A stretch of DNA of 64,000 nt, taken from Antarcticimicrobium luteum (GTDB lineage Bacteria; Pseudomonadota; Alphaproteobacteria; Rhodobacterales; Rhodobacteraceae). A model generated the notes under the pieces. It saw only the letters and a list, made by a program, of their open reading frames with translations. It did not search any database and had not been told where the DNA came from. Below are positions 8,734 through 18,985 of the stretch, in pieces (position 1 is the stretch's first letter; each line of letters begins with the position of its first letter). The position numbers and the translations under genes are program-made. The DNA lies in the NCBI RefSeq assembly GCF_004358185.1, contig NZ_SMUV01000074.1, positions 1 through 64,000 of the forward strand, written 5' to 3'.

Positions 8734-9639
8734 TCACCCCATCACCCCCATAAACTCCCGCCATTCCCCCTTGGACATGCCGGAGCTTTCCTGCGTCACC
8801 TCTTCACCCTTCACCATTCGCCGAATGCAATCAAGGGCGGTGGCCGAGAGCGTCGCTCCCCCCATGCGGTAATCCTCAAAGGCGCGATAGGCAAAGGGCA
8901 CCCAGTCGGCGACCAGCTTGCAGATCTCGTCGGCATAGACGCGGATCTCGTATTGCGCATGGGCATCCGCCCGCAGCCGCAGAAAGTGGAACAGGTTGTG
9001 CAGGTCCACCTTCCAGTACCATTGGGTATAGATATTGGCGGGCAGGTTCATCCGCGCCAACTCGCGCGCCAGCCCCTGCTGGCCCTCGTCGCTGATCATC
9101 GCCTCGTAATTGTCGTAGGCGCGCGCGCTGTCAGCTTTCAGGATTTCCAGCACCCGGGCGGCCTCCGCCCCTTCCAGCGGTGCGCCGCGGCCCTGGTTGT
9201 TCACCGTCGACTGCGCCGCCACATGCTCCGGCGCCGGGATATAGAATTCGCGGTCCAGGATCGAATAGCGTGCGGAATATTCGTTCACATTGGCGGTGCG
9301 GTGGCGGATCCACTGCCGCGCCACGAACACCGGCAGTTTCACATGCAGCTTGATCTCGCACATCTCGAAGGGCGTCGAATGCCAGTGCCGCATCAGGTAA
9401 CGGATCAGCCCCTCGTCGTTGCTGACCGATTTGGTGCCCTTGCCATAGCTGACGCGCGCCGCCTGGCAGATCGCCGCATCGTCGCCCATATAGTCGATCA
9501 CGCGCACGAACCCGTGGTCCAGCACCGGGTAGGCGGTATAGAGGTGATCCTCCATCCCCGGCGCGACGGCGCGCAGGGTTTGCTGCGACTGGCCGCGCTG
9601 GTCTGCGATTTCGGCCTCTTGCTCGGGCGACAGCGGCAT
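8734..9639 (-). CDS. thyX: FAD-dependent thymidylate synthase
   Basis: Flavin enzyme that methylates dUMP to dTMP using methylene-tetrahydrofolate and NADPH, independent of ThyA. The signature [11 protein letters not shown] (RHRx7S; residues 112-122) is intact and the length (301) fits the longer alphaproteobacterial ThyX group. The gene ends four bases before the start of the acquired A+T-rich gene downstream on the same strand. Its start faces the lipoprotein gene across a 199-bp divergent region. Confidence 0.97.
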   Translation of the reverse strand: MPLSPEQEAEIADQRGQSQQTLRAVAPGMEDHLYTAYPVLDHGFVRVIDYMGDDAAICQAARVSYGKGTKSVSNDEGLIRYLMRHWHSTPFEMCEIKLHVKLPVFVARQWIRHRTANVNEYSARYSILDREFYIPAPEHVAAQSTVNNQGRGAPLEGAEAARVLEILKADSARAYDNYEAMISDEGQQGLARELARMNLPANIYTQWYWKVDLHNLFHFLRLRADAHAQYEIRVYADEICKLVADWVPFAYRAFEDYRMGGATLSATALDCIRRMVKGEEVTQESSGMSKGEWREFMGVMG

Positions 9640-9700
9640 GGCGGGATCCTTTCACTACATGAGTCGTGCGCCACTATATATTGCCGAAAAACGCCGTGAA

Positions 9701-9721
9701 ACCGCAATATCCGGTATTGCA
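9701..9721. promoter_or_regulatory. Inverted repeat in the thyX/lipoprotein divergent region
   Basis: GCAATA and TATTGC flank the five bases TCCGG here. The site lies between two divergently transcribed genes, a usual place for an operator. No named regulator can be assigned. Confidence 0.3.
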
Positions 9722-9809
9722 TTTCCGCCATTTTTACTCAACAAGGCGCCGCCGCCCGGGATTGGCGATTGACTTTTCCCCCTGTTTCCAGAACCTTGTG
9801 AAAAAAACT

Positions 9810-9825
9810 TGTTCCAAAACGAACA
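9810..9825. promoter_or_regulatory. TGTTC-N6-GAACA palindrome before the lipoprotein gene
   Basis: TGTTC (9810-9814) and GAACA (9821-9825) form a perfect palindrome centred about 21 bases before the ATG, over the expected leader. It could be an operator that controls the lipoprotein/Slam pair. It is not a recognisable Fur box. Confidence 0.35.
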
Positions 9826-9838
9826 GAGGCAGGCAGTC

Positions 9839-10891
9839 ATGACCAAGTTTCTCGTCGCGGCAGCGACCGCGCTGGCGTTGTCGGCGTGCAGCGGTGGCTC
9901 AAACCCCTTCGCCAGCGAAAGCGGCGGCACCGACACGGGCACGGACACCGGCACCGATACCGGCAGCGGGATCGACAGCGGCCGCACCCTGCCGCCCGGC
10001 ACCGCCTCGCCCGGGGCCGATACCACGATCTTCCGCAGCGAGCCGACCTCGACCGAGGGGGCCTATTACGGCAACGGCTATGCCACCGACATCAGCTACG
10101 ACGCCAAGAAGGATACCTTCACCGTCGACAACCTCGCCTTCGACGGCGACAACGAATATTCGCGGGGCACCAAGGTCAGCTCGCTGGCCGGCAAATACGC
10201 GGTCTACGAGGCCGACGAACATTTCACCGACCCCGAGAGCAGCAAGCCGGTCACCCAGTTCAAGCACCGGGCGATCTATGGGGCCAGCCGGGACGGCAAC
10301 GCCAAGTTCGCCATCGTGCGCACCGGCGCCTATGTCGGCTATGGCTTCGGCGGTTTCGTCTATCAGCGCGAAAACACCGTCACCCTGCCCTCGACCGGCC
10401 AGGCGATCTATAGCGGCGTGATGGCCGGCCTGCGCGATTTCAACGGCGCCGGCGGGCTGGAATACACCACAGCCGATATCGAGGTCGCCATCGACTTCGA
10501 CGATTTCAACGAAGATACCGGCGGGCGCGGCGACGCGGTGAAGGGCAGCATCACCAACCGGCGGATCTTCGACACCGACGGCGCCGACATCACCGACGAC
10601 GTGATCAAGCGGATCGAGGTCGAAAACGACATCACCCTGCGCCGCTATCCCACCGCCACCTTCAGGGTCGGCCCCGGCGTGATGGACGACAACGGCGAGA
10701 TTCTGGGCGAGGTTCAGAGCTATTACACCGACAGCACCGGCGCCAGCCAGGTGTTCGAGGACGGCAAGTACTACGCCGTCGTCTCGGGCAAGAAGGCCGG
10801 CAAGATCGTCGGCGTCGTGGTGCTGGAAAACAGCATCGACCCGGTCGCCGACAGCGTACGCGAAACCAGCGGCTTCATCGTCTATCGCTAG
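9839..10891 (+). CDS. Surface lipoprotein candidate, probable Slam substrate
   Basis: A 350-residue lipoprotein: the signal peptide ends in a lipobox LSAC (Cys 17). A flexible linker follows with repeated TDTG units (about residues 30-42) and then a beta-rich, Tyr/Gly/Asp-rich domain. The C-terminal half has the alternating pattern and glycine turns of the eight-stranded barrel seen in TbpB-like and other Slam-exported lipoproteins. The next gene, nine bases away, is a Slam-like translocator, so surface display is the likely fate. The ligand is unknown. ATG 9839 begins the signal peptide; the longer frame from 9809 is rejected. Confidence 0.75.
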   Translation: MTKFLVAAATALALSACSGGSNPFASESGGTDTGTDTGTDTGSGIDSGRTLPPGTASPGADTTIFRSEPTSTEGAYYGNGYATDISYDAKKDTFTVDNLAFDGDNEYSRGTKVSSLAGKYAVYEADEHFTDPESSKPVTQFKHRAIYGASRDGNAKFAIVRTGAYVGYGFGGFVYQRENTVTLPSTGQAIYSGVMAGLRDFNGAGGLEYTTADIEVAIDFDDFNEDTGGRGDAVKGSITNRRIFDTDGADITDDVIKRIEVENDITLRRYPTATFRVGPGVMDDNGEILGEVQSYYTDSTGASQVFEDGKYYAVVSGKKAGKIVGVVVLENSIDPVADSVRETSGFIVYR

Positions 10892-10909
10892 GGGGCGGCG
10901 GTGTCCGCG

Positions 10910-12304
10910 ATGCGCATCAGCCTGACCCGGGCGCTGGCCCTGCTGGCGGCGCTGACGGTGCTGGCGGCCCCCGTCCGGGCCCCGGCCGAAGGCCTGGAAC
11001 TGGCCCCCGACCAGATGCGCCTGGCCGCGCTGATGGCCCTGCGCGGCGGCGACGCGCCGCGCGCGCTGCGCTATTCCCAGGCGCTGCTGGCGCGCGATCC
11101 GGCCGACCGCACCGCGCTGATGGTCCATTCCCGCGCCGCCCGCGACCTGGGCCGGTTCGAGCTGGCCCGGACCTCGGCCCGCGCCGCCTGGCAGCTGGCC
11201 GGCGACGACGCCCAGCGCTATTCCAGCTCGCTGCTGATGGCCCAGGCGCTCGCCTCCGCCGGTCACCGCACCCGGGCGCAATGGTGGCTGCGCCGCGCCG
11301 TCCAGCACGCCCCCAACGAGGCCGCCGAGCGCAAGGCGATCGGCGATTTCCGCTATGTGCGCGCCCGCAACCCCTGGGCGACCCAGCTCTCGTTTTCGGT
11401 CACGCCGGAGTCCAACATCAACAACGGCTCCTCGGCGCGCTCCTCCTTTCTCAACTACAAACTGTCCGAGCTGCTGTTCGGCCAGCCGGTCGAATACGAA
11501 CTGGGCGGCACCGCGCGGGCGCTTTCGGGGGTCGAGACCGCGCTGGGAATGACCACCCGCTACCGCTTTGCTGAGACCGATGCCCGCGCCAATGACCTGA
11601 TCTTCACCGCCGATCTGCGCAGCTACACCCTGTCGGCCGAGGCCAAATCCCTCGCCCCCACCGCCCGGGGCAGCGATTTCGCCTTCGCCACCTATTCGCT
11701 GGGCTATGGCCACCGGGGCCTCAACCTGGACCGGCGGGGCGAATACCGCGTGGTGGCCGACGCCGGGCAAAGCTTTTACGGCGGCGCGGAATATGCCCGT
11801 TTCGCCCGGCTCTCGGCCGGCCAGTCCTATCGCCTGGCCTCCGGCGACCGGGTCAACCTGCGGCTGGCGGGCGAGCGTCAGTTCGGCATCGCCACCGCCG
11901 ACAGCGACACCCTGCGCGCCGATTTCTCCTATACCACCCGCATTCTGAAGGGCGCCACGCTCTGGACCGGCGCGACACTGGCCGCCGCCCAGTCGCCCAG
12001 CGCCGCCGACGAGTTCCGCGAGATCGGCCTGCGCGCCGAGCTGACGCTGGCCAGACCGGTCGCCGGCGCCACCCTGCAAATGGGCCTCTGGGCGCGCAAC
12101 CGCAGCTACGACATTTCCCCTCACAGCCCCGACGGCCGGCAAGAGGATCGCCTCCAGGCCGATCTGACGCTGACCTTCGACAAGATCGATTACTATGGCT
12201 TCAACCCAACGATGCAGCTCTCGGCCTCGCGCACCGACAGCAACATCGCGCTCTATGACGCCAACCGGGTCGGGGTGAATTTCGGCATCCAGTCGGCCTT
12301 CTGA
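10910..12304 (+). CDS. Slam-like surface lipoprotein assembly modifier (TPR + beta-barrel)
   Basis: A 464-residue outer-membrane protein. After a signal peptide (to about residue 28) come helical TPR-like repeats (about 35-140; LRYSQALLARDP and ARTSARAAWQLAGD) and a long amphipathic beta region to the C-terminus, ending in the terminal Phe typical of outer-membrane barrels. This architecture matches Slam (DUF560) proteins, which move lipoproteins to the cell surface. The pairing with a lipoprotein gene directly upstream supports it. The start could instead be GTG 10901; ATG 10910 gives the cleaner signal peptide. A GGGGG lies at 10891-10895. Confidence 0.8.
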   Translation: MRISLTRALALLAALTVLAAPVRAPAEGLELAPDQMRLAALMALRGGDAPRALRYSQALLARDPADRTALMVHSRAARDLGRFELARTSARAAWQLAGDDAQRYSSSLLMAQALASAGHRTRAQWWLRRAVQHAPNEAAERKAIGDFRYVRARNPWATQLSFSVTPESNINNGSSARSSFLNYKLSELLFGQPVEYELGGTARALSGVETALGMTTRYRFAETDARANDLIFTADLRSYTLSAEAKSLAPTARGSDFAFATYSLGYGHRGLNLDRRGEYRVVADAGQSFYGGAEYARFARLSAGQSYRLASGDRVNLRLAGERQFGIATADSDTLRADFSYTTRILKGATLWTGATLAAAQSPSAADEFREIGLRAELTLARPVAGATLQMGLWARNRSYDISPHSPDGRQEDRLQADLTLTFDKIDYYGFNPTMQLSASRTDSNIALYDANRVGVNFGIQSAF

Positions 12305-12380
12305 TCCCCAATCCGCTCGACAAGCCGCCCCCCGGCATTAAGTTGGTCACACAATCCAACAAGAAGGGGAGCGGCCAGAC

Positions 12381-12809
12381 ATGGCGCTGACATACCTGCA
12401 CACCATGGTCCGGGTGAAGGATCTGGAGAAATCCATGGCCTTCTACGAATTGCTGGGCCTGAAAAAGACCCGCCAGTACGACAGCGAAGAGGGCCGATTT
12501 TCGCTGGTCTTCATGGCCCCCCCGGGCCAGGAGGAGTGCCCGATCGAGCTGACCCACAACTGGGACGGCGACGACGGGCTGCCCAGCGACAGCCGCCATT
12601 TCGGCCATCTCGCCTATGGCGTCGACAATATCTACGAGGCCTGCCAGCATCTGATGGACAATGGCGTGACCATCAACCGGCCGCCGCGCGACGGGCGCAT
12701 GGCCTTTGTCCGCTCGCCCGACAACATCTCGATCGAGCTGCTGCAGAACGGCGAGCCGCTGCCCCCGGCCGAGCCATGGACCAGCATGGAAAACACCGGC
12801 CATTGGTAA
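12381..12809 (+). CDS. gloA: Lactoylglutathione lyase (glyoxalase I, VOC family)
   Basis: A 142-residue VOC metalloenzyme that converts the methylglyoxal-glutathione hemithioacetal to S-lactoylglutathione. Two beta-alpha-beta-beta-beta modules are present: HTMVRVKDLEKSMAFYELLG at the N-terminus supplies a metal His, IELTHNW a Glu, and FGHLAYGV and ISIELLQ the second pair. An AAGAAGGGGAG ribosome site precedes the ATG. The downstream DUF1194 gene starts inside its last codons, so the two are co-transcribed. Confidence 0.93.
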   Translation: MALTYLHTMVRVKDLEKSMAFYELLGLKKTRQYDSEEGRFSLVFMAPPGQEECPIELTHNWDGDDGLPSDSRHFGHLAYGVDNIYEACQHLMDNGVTINRPPRDGRMAFVRSPDNISIELLQNGEPLPPAEPWTSMENTGHW

Positions 12810-13567
12810 GGGCGGCGGCCCTCGCGCTGACGCTGGCGGCCGGGCTCCCGGCACCGCTGGCGGCGGCGGAGTGCCGGCTGGCGCTGGTTCTGGCGCTGGA
12901 CGTGTCCAGTTCGGTCAGCGCCGCCGAGGACGCGCTCCAGCGCGGCGGCCTGGCCGCCGCGCTGATCGCACCCGAAGTCGAACAGGCGGTCTTCGCGGCC
13001 CCCCTGCCCGTGGCCATCGCCGCCTATGAGTGGAGCGGTCGGGAAAAGCAGACGCTGCTGGCCGACTGGCGGCTGATCCGCTCCCGCGCCGATCTGCTGG
13101 AGCTGGCCGAAACCATCGGCCGCTCCGAACGCGGCCAGACCGAGTTTCCCACCGCACTGGGCTACGCGCTGGGCTACGGCGCCAGTCTGCTGGCGCGCGG
13201 ACCCGCGTGCCTCTACCGCACCCTCGACATGGCCGGCGACGGAGAAAACAACGAGGGCTTCCCCCCCGCCGCCGCCTATGCGGAGTTCCCCTTTGCCGAT
13301 GTCACCGTCAACGGGCTGGTGGTCAACGCCCCCGACGATGGCGCCGAGATCGACCTGATCGCCTACTACCGCGACACCGTCCTGCATGGCCCCGGCGCCT
13401 TTCTCGAGGTGGCGCATGGGTTCGAGGATTACCAACGCGCCATGCGCCGCAAGCTGCTGCGCGAGCTGGCCCCGCGCGTGGTGGGCGCGGCGGATACGGC
13501 GGATACGGCTGACCCGGTCGATTCGGCGGGCGCGCAGCCCCGCCCCGGTCCGGGCGCGCCGGGATGA
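12776..13567 (+). CDS. DUF1194 secreted protein (VWA-like), first of two
   Basis: A 263-residue DUF1194 protein with a von Willebrand A-like fold. ALDVSSSVS (about residues 40-48) is a MIDAS-type metal site and YEWSG, DMAGDGENN and KLLREL are family motifs. ATG 12776 overlaps gloA by 34 bases and gives a basic N-terminus, a hydrophobic core and an AAA cleavage site; TTG 12803 is an alternative. The function of the family is not known; it is secreted. A charge-rich tail with AADTADTAD repeats follows the domain. The stop overlaps the next start by ATGA. Confidence 0.82.
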   Translation: MDQHGKHRPLVRAAALALTLAAGLPAPLAAAECRLALVLALDVSSSVSAAEDALQRGGLAAALIAPEVEQAVFAAPLPVAIAAYEWSGREKQTLLADWRLIRSRADLLELAETIGRSERGQTEFPTALGYALGYGASLLARGPACLYRTLDMAGDGENNEGFPPAAAYAEFPFADVTVNGLVVNAPDDGAEIDLIAYYRDTVLHGPGAFLEVAHGFEDYQRAMRRKLLRELAPRVVGAADTADTADPVDSAGAQPRPGPGAPG

Positions 13568-14302
13568 TCCGCGCGCTGCACTTGGCTGCGCTGCTGACCG
13601 CACTGTTCGTGCTGACCCCGCCCGCCGCGGCGCAATGCCGCCAGGCGCTGGCGCTGGGGCTCGATGTCTCCGGTTCGGTCGATGCGCGCGAATACCGGTT
13701 GCAGTTGGACGGGCTCGCCGCCGCCCTCACCGATCCGCGAGTCGCCCGCGCTGCTCGCCCCCGGTATCGCGCCGGTGCGCCTTGCGGTCTATGAATGGAG
13801 CGGGGCGGGCTATCAGCGTCTGCTGCTGGACTGGACCGCGATCGCCGACCGCGCCACGCTCGACCGCATCGCCGCGCGGCTCGCCGCCACCCCGCGCCGC
13901 CCGGCCCCGCCGCAGACCGGGATCGGCGCCGCGATGCGCTTTGGCGCGGACCTGCTGGCGCGCCAGCCGGGCTGCTGGCGGCGCACCCTCGATCTGTCCG
14001 GTGACGGTCGCCACAACCAGCCGCCCCACCCGCGCGAGGTCCGCTCCGCGCTGGCCCGCAGCGGGCTGACCATCAACGCGCTGGTGATCGGTGCCGATAC
14101 GCCCCGCGGCGCAGATCGCCGCCAGGCGGGCCCCGGCGCGCTACCGTCTTATTTCCGCGCCTGGGTGCTGACCGGCCCCGGCGCCTTTGTCCAGACCGCG
14201 CCGGGCTATCCGGCCTATGGCGAGGCCATGGCCCGCAAGCTGCTGCGCGAGCTGGAACTGCCGGCGCTCTCGGCGCTCGGCAGGCGACACATCGTTCAAT
14301 AG
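13564..14302 (+). pseudogene. Second DUF1194 gene, frameshifted
   Basis: The first frame (13564 on) encodes a signal peptide and the MIDAS-type GLDVSGSVD, then runs into unrelated residues after LTDPRV. The family sequence resumes in the +1 frame with LLAPGIAPVRLAVYEWSG and continues to 14302 with DLSGDGRHN and KLLREL. The two parts together cover the full DUF1194 domain, so one extra base lies near 13738-13755. It is either a true mutation or a sequencing error. The gene is translationally coupled (ATGA) to its intact paralogue and faces the MarR gene with a 7-base overlap. Confidence 0.85.
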
Positions 14303-14808
14303 ATATACCGGATCTGATCGGTCCAGTAGCGTTCGACGCGTTTCAGCGCGCTGGTGATGTCCTCGACCCCCGCCGCCGTCATCACGCCCTTCTGCTCCAG
14401 TCCCTCGGCGTGGCGGGCAAACAGCGCCTCGATGACGTCGCGCACCTCGCGCCCCTGCTGGGTCAGCCGCACCCGCACCGCGCGGCGGTCGATCTCGCAG
14501 CGCTGATGGTGCATGTATCCCATCTCCACCAGCTTCTTGAGGTTATAGCTGACATTGCTGCCCTGATAGTAGCCGCGGCTTTTCAATTCGCCCGCGGTGA
14601 CCTCGTTGTCACCGATGTTGAACAACAGCAGCCCCTGGACCGAGTTGATCTCCAGAATGCCGACCCGCTCGAACTCATCCTTGATCACATCGAGCAGCAA
14701 CCGGTGCAGCCGCTCGACCAGCGCCAGCGCCTCAAGATACCCGGACATGAACCCCTGCCGCGAGGCCAGGCTCATCTGCATTTCAATACTCATACGTTCC
14801 TCCAACAC
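14296..14808 (-). CDS. MarR-type winged-helix regulator (LdtR-like)
   Basis: A 170-residue transcription factor. The segment GYLEALALVERLHRLLLDV (residues about 23-41) and the recognition region with SRGYYQGSNVSYNLKKLVE (about 81-99) closely resemble LdtR, a MarR-family regulator widespread in alphaproteobacteria and linked to cell-envelope and stress genes. The wing follows as RCEIDRRAVRVRLTQ. The assignment to LdtR is from recall of the family, not from a search. The first ATG is preceded by GGAG-like bases; a second Met is at residue 6. Confidence 0.85.
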   Translation of the reverse strand: MLEERMSIEMQMSLASRQGFMSGYLEALALVERLHRLLLDVIKDEFERVGILEINSVQGLLLFNIGDNEVTAGELKSRGYYQGSNVSYNLKKLVEMGYMHHQRCEIDRRAVRVRLTQQGREVRDVIEALFARHAEGLEQKGVMTAAGVEDITSALKRVERYWTDQIRYIY

Positions 14809-14868
14809 GAACGGCTCGTGTGAGAGGGTGACGCGAAAAGGCGAAAAATAGGTTAAATCCTGAACGAC

Positions 14869-15126
14869 CTAGGGCTGAAAGCTTTGCGCGATCTCATCCA
14901 CCAGCCCGGCATAGGGCGCCGGCGTCTCGATCTGCCCGGTCACCCATTTGTACAGATCCTGATCGTTCTCGTTCAGCAGCGCCTCGTAAAGGTCCATTGC
15001 CTCGGGCGCCATGCCCTCCAGCGCGCGCCCGGCATAGGCCTGAAGGATCAGGTCCATCTCCTTGATGCCGCGCCGCATCGACCGCATCTTCAGCCGCTTG
15101 ATCCGGATCTCCCGCGTCTCGTTCAT
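14869..15126 (-). CDS. sdhE: FAD assembly factor SdhE
   Basis: An 85-residue SdhE/SDHAF2 (DUF339) protein that helps attach FAD covalently to succinate dehydrogenase subunit SdhA. The diagnostic RSMRRGIKEMD (RGxxE motif) is at about residues 15-25, and LYEALL and DLYKWVTG follow. Its ATG overlaps the stop of the upstream XRE gene by four bases, so the two are translated together. The long read-through frame to 15861 is not used. Confidence 0.95.
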   Translation of the reverse strand: MNETREIRIKRLKMRSMRRGIKEMDLILQAYAGRALEGMAPEAMDLYEALLNENDQDLYKWVTGQIETPAPYAGLVDEIAQSFQP

Positions 15127-15530
15127 ACCTGTGCCTGCTCGGACTGTTCCAACAATTGCTTCACCCGCTTTTCCAGTCGCGCCGCCCGCTCGCCGGTGGC
15201 CCGCATGTCCGCGCGAATCGCCCGCAGCTCGCCCAGAACCGCCGCCAGATCCTGTGCCTCGGTGGTCTCGTTCGCCGGGCCGTCCATGCCGTCGCCCTCG
15301 CCGGTCAGCAGCCACATGATCGAGACGTTCAGCAGACCCGCCATCATCGACAGCTTGTTCGCCCGCGGCTCGGACAGATCCTCTTCCCAGCCGCGCACGG
15401 TGGTCTTCTTCACCCCCAGCCGCCGCGCCAGCTGCGCCTGGGTCATCCCCGAGGCCTCGCGCGCGCCGGCCACCCGGTCGCCGAATGTGGCGGCATCGGG
15501 GCCGTACCAATCGGTGTCGTTGTCGGTCAT
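15123..15530 (-). CDS. XRE-family helix-turn-helix regulator
   Basis: A 135-residue regulator with a Cro/CI-type helix-turn-helix (about residues 18-72; MTQAQLARRLGVKKTTVRGWE) and a C-terminal helical segment rich in Arg, Leu and Glu that could be a short coiled coil. The pairing of this type of regulator with sdhE is common in Rhodobacterales. MTDND at 15530 is the chosen start because a GGAGAG site lies upstream; the frame to 15644 is a leader. The start is divergent from the aminotransferase gene. Confidence 0.88.
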   Translation of the reverse strand: MTDNDTDWYGPDAATFGDRVAGAREASGMTQAQLARRLGVKKTTVRGWEEDLSEPRANKLSMMAGLLNVSIMWLLTGEGDGMDGPANETTEAQDLAAVLGELRAIRADMRATGERAARLEKRVKQLLEQSEQAQV

Positions 15531-15589
15531 GCTTCTCTCCCTCCGATGCTTTCGGTGCGGGTTGATCGCCATTCGGCGGCACCCTATGA

Positions 15590-16825
<1,236 letters not shown>

Positions 16826-16835
16826 GGGGGCCGGG

Positions 16836-17240
16836 ATGGACCTGCCGAAATACTATTTCCGGGTGCGCGAGAACGGCGCCTTTGTCTTTCGCGTCGATAC
16901 CGAGAACCGCGACCGCCGCATCGAGATGGTGCAGATCGCCGCCGTCAACATCCGCAATGGCGAGATCAAGCCACAGGGCGACAAGGTGCTCACCGACGCC
17001 GATCTGGAGCAGATCAAGGCCTGGATGGCCGAGCGCGCCGAGATCCTCGCGCGCCGCGACATCGACGACATCCTGCGGACCGTCGATCACCTCAACCTCA
17101 CCGCCCACTGGGCCCAGACCCGCGCCAGCGAGGCCCAGCTCGAGGCGGTGACCGACGCGCTGCTGCTGGCCATGCACGACCTGCGCGGCGTGCTGGTCCG
17201 AAAAAAGGCCGAGCGGCTGATGAAGGACCGCAAAGACTGA
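16836..17240 (+). CDS. Conserved hypothetical protein
   Basis: A 134-residue, mostly helical soluble protein with no family that I recognise. It starts with YYFRVRENGAFVFRVD, a short beta region, then two helical stretches ending in a basic tail. GAGGGGGCC precedes the ATG and the gene follows aspC by ten bases, so it is probably in the same transcript. No membrane segment or signal is visible. Confidence 0.75.
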   Translation: MDLPKYYFRVRENGAFVFRVDTENRDRRIEMVQIAAVNIRNGEIKPQGDKVLTDADLEQIKAWMAERAEILARRDIDDILRTVDHLNLTAHWAQTRASEAQLEAVTDALLLAMHDLRGVLVRKKAERLMKDRKD

Positions 17241-17290
17241 CCGCCCGCTCGGCCCCCGCCGCCGGGACATACGAATTTGCAGCCCAGAAG

Positions 17291-17330
17291 AAGTGCGCCG
17301 CGCGATCCGGGCGCGCGGCTCTCAGCGCAC
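17291..17330. terminator. Hairpin between convergent genes
   Basis: GCCGCGCG (17297-17304) pairs with CGCGCGGC (17312-17319), and GTGCGC and GCGCAC can extend the stem. It lies between two convergent genes, so it may end both transcripts, although neither side has a T-run. Confidence 0.4.
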
Positions 17331-17337
17331 CACCGGA

Positions 17338-17577
17338 TCAGAAGGCGTTGAAGGTCATCGTGGTCAGCGACCGCTCGATCCCGTCGATATCGAGCAGGTG
17401 ATCGTTGATGTATTTGCCCACATCCGCATCCGCCGGGATGTAGAGCTTCATCATCAGGTCGTATTCGCCGCTGGTGGAATACAGCTCGGAATGAATCTCG
17501 CGCAGGGCGATCTGTTCGGCCACCTGATAGGTGGTGCCGGGTTTGCAGCGGATCTGGATGAAAACGCAGGTCGACAT
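17338..17577 (-). CDS. Stand-alone Lrp/AsnC ligand-binding domain protein
   Basis: A 79-residue protein that consists only of the RAM (Lrp/AsnC C-terminal) effector domain: VFIQIRCKPGTTYQVAEQI at the start and SGEYDLMMKLYI in the middle. The DNA-binding helix-turn-helix half is absent. Such short proteins form rings that bind amino acids and may modulate full-length Lrp proteins. ATG 17577 begins at the fold; the ORF from 17619 has a leader of unlikely sequence. Confidence 0.88.
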   Translation of the reverse strand: MSTCVFIQIRCKPGTTYQVAEQIALREIHSELYSTSGEYDLMMKLYIPADADVGKYINDHLLDIDGIERSLTTMTFNAF

Positions 17578-17655
17578 GGGACGCAGCCTTAGGGGATTGT
17601 TCGGCGGCCAAACTGGCATGGCGGCGGGCCGGGCGCAATCCCCGCTGCCCTCACC

Positions 17656-18855
17656 TCACCCCTTCGCCCTGTCCCGCACCCAGACGTTCATCCGCCAGGC
17701 GCTATAGGCCAGTGCGATGGCGATCAGCCCGGCGATCACCACGGTCCCCGGCGCGGCCTCAAGCCGCTCGAAATATTGGGTATATAGGTGGATCGCGCCA
17801 AAGGTGACGGCGGTGTTGAACACCGCCCGCCGCGCCCCCATCGCCGCCCACAGCCCGACGCCCAGAATCACCAGCGCCCAGACCAGCGCATAGGCATCGG
17901 CGGAAATCACCGTCACCCGTTCCATGAACGCCATCTGCGCCGCCTCATAGGCCGCCCGGGCCGCCTCATCGGCGTGCCATCCGGGATCGGCGCTGAAATC
18001 CGACCACTTCGGCCCCCAAAGGTGGGCGCCGACCCGGTCGCCCCAGAGCGAGCCGATCCAGAACGCCATGTTCATCCAGATGAAGGCCAGCCGCCCCAGG
18101 ATCGTGGCATGGCGCGCGATCCGCTCCGGCGCGGCGCGGATCAGCCACAGGCAGGCCCCGGCCAGCAGCGCCATCTGCACCACCGTCAGCGTCGATTCAT
18201 AGATCGCCAGCCCATAGACCCCGGTCTGGTAGAAACTGCGCGACGACAACGCCGCCGCCAGCGCCGGGATCGACAGCGCACTCACCAGCCGGAAATCCAG
18301 CGCCACGCCGCACAGGATCAGCGCCGCTGCGGCATAGTGATAAAGGATCCAGGGCGGCAGCCCGCCCAGCGGCTCGGCCAGCACCCCGGTCAGATGCGCC
18401 GCCAGCCCGAGGCAGGTCAGCCAGCCCGCCAGAAAGGCCAGCCGCTCCGGCCCCCGGCGCCAGACCGCATAGGCGCCCAGCGCGATCGGCAGGCCCAGCG
18501 CGGCGGCCACCGCGAACCGTTCGGTCGCCTCCACCCCCCAGGCCACCGCGCCGCCCACCAGCATCACCGCCCCGATCACCGCCGTGGCATTGGACAGCAG
18601 CCGGTAGGCCTCCGGCGCCCGCAACAACGCCGCCGCCCCCGCCAGCGTCACCGCCGCGCCCAGCGCGGTGAACTGCGCCGCATCGTCCAGATAGGCCGCC
18701 ATGCCGCCGATCACCGCGAGGATGCCGGTGAACAGCACGATATTGACGGCAAAACCCATCATGTCCTCGCGCGCACGGCGGGCGATCTCATCGGCCTGCA
18801 TCGGGCTCAGCACCCCGTCGCGGACCAGTCCTGCGGTATCGGCCAGGTATCTCAT
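17656..18855 (-). CDS. DUF2157 multi-pass membrane protein
   Basis: A 399-residue protein with a soluble N-terminal DUF2157-like part ([17 protein letters not shown]) and about nine hydrophobic segments. The family is defined by the N-terminal helical hairpin and has no known activity. The gene faces the Lrp-domain gene and is divergent from hisB. No operon partner is evident. Confidence 0.8.
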   Translation of the reverse strand: MRYLADTAGLVRDGVLSPMQADEIARRAREDMMGFAVNIVLFTGILAVIGGMAAYLDDAAQFTALGAAVTLAGAAALLRAPEAYRLLSNATAVIGAVMLVGGAVAWGVEATERFAVAAALGLPIALGAYAVWRRGPERLAFLAGWLTCLGLAAHLTGVLAEPLGGLPPWILYHYAAAALILCGVALDFRLVSALSIPALAAALSSRSFYQTGVYGLAIYESTLTVVQMALLAGACLWLIRAAPERIARHATILGRLAFIWMNMAFWIGSLWGDRVGAHLWGPKWSDFSADPGWHADEAARAAYEAAQMAFMERVTVISADAYALVWALVILGVGLWAAMGARRAVFNTAVTFGAIHLYTQYFERLEAAPGTVVIAGLIAIALAYSAWRMNVWVRDRAKG

Positions 18856-18985
18856 GGCGCCATCATGGCCGCAGATGCGGCAAAAAGGGAAGCGGTTTAA
18901 GGGCGCCCGCCCCTTCGCCCGCCGCGCACTCTTGGCCTCGCGGCGAACCGGCCCTATAACGGCCCGGCATCACAGGAGCGCCCCC

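Noticed and set aside
9899-12142. A 747-residue minus-strand open frame over the lipoprotein and Slam genes
   Set aside because: It is rich in Gly, Ala and Val with no recognisable domain, and both plus-strand genes have signals and family features.
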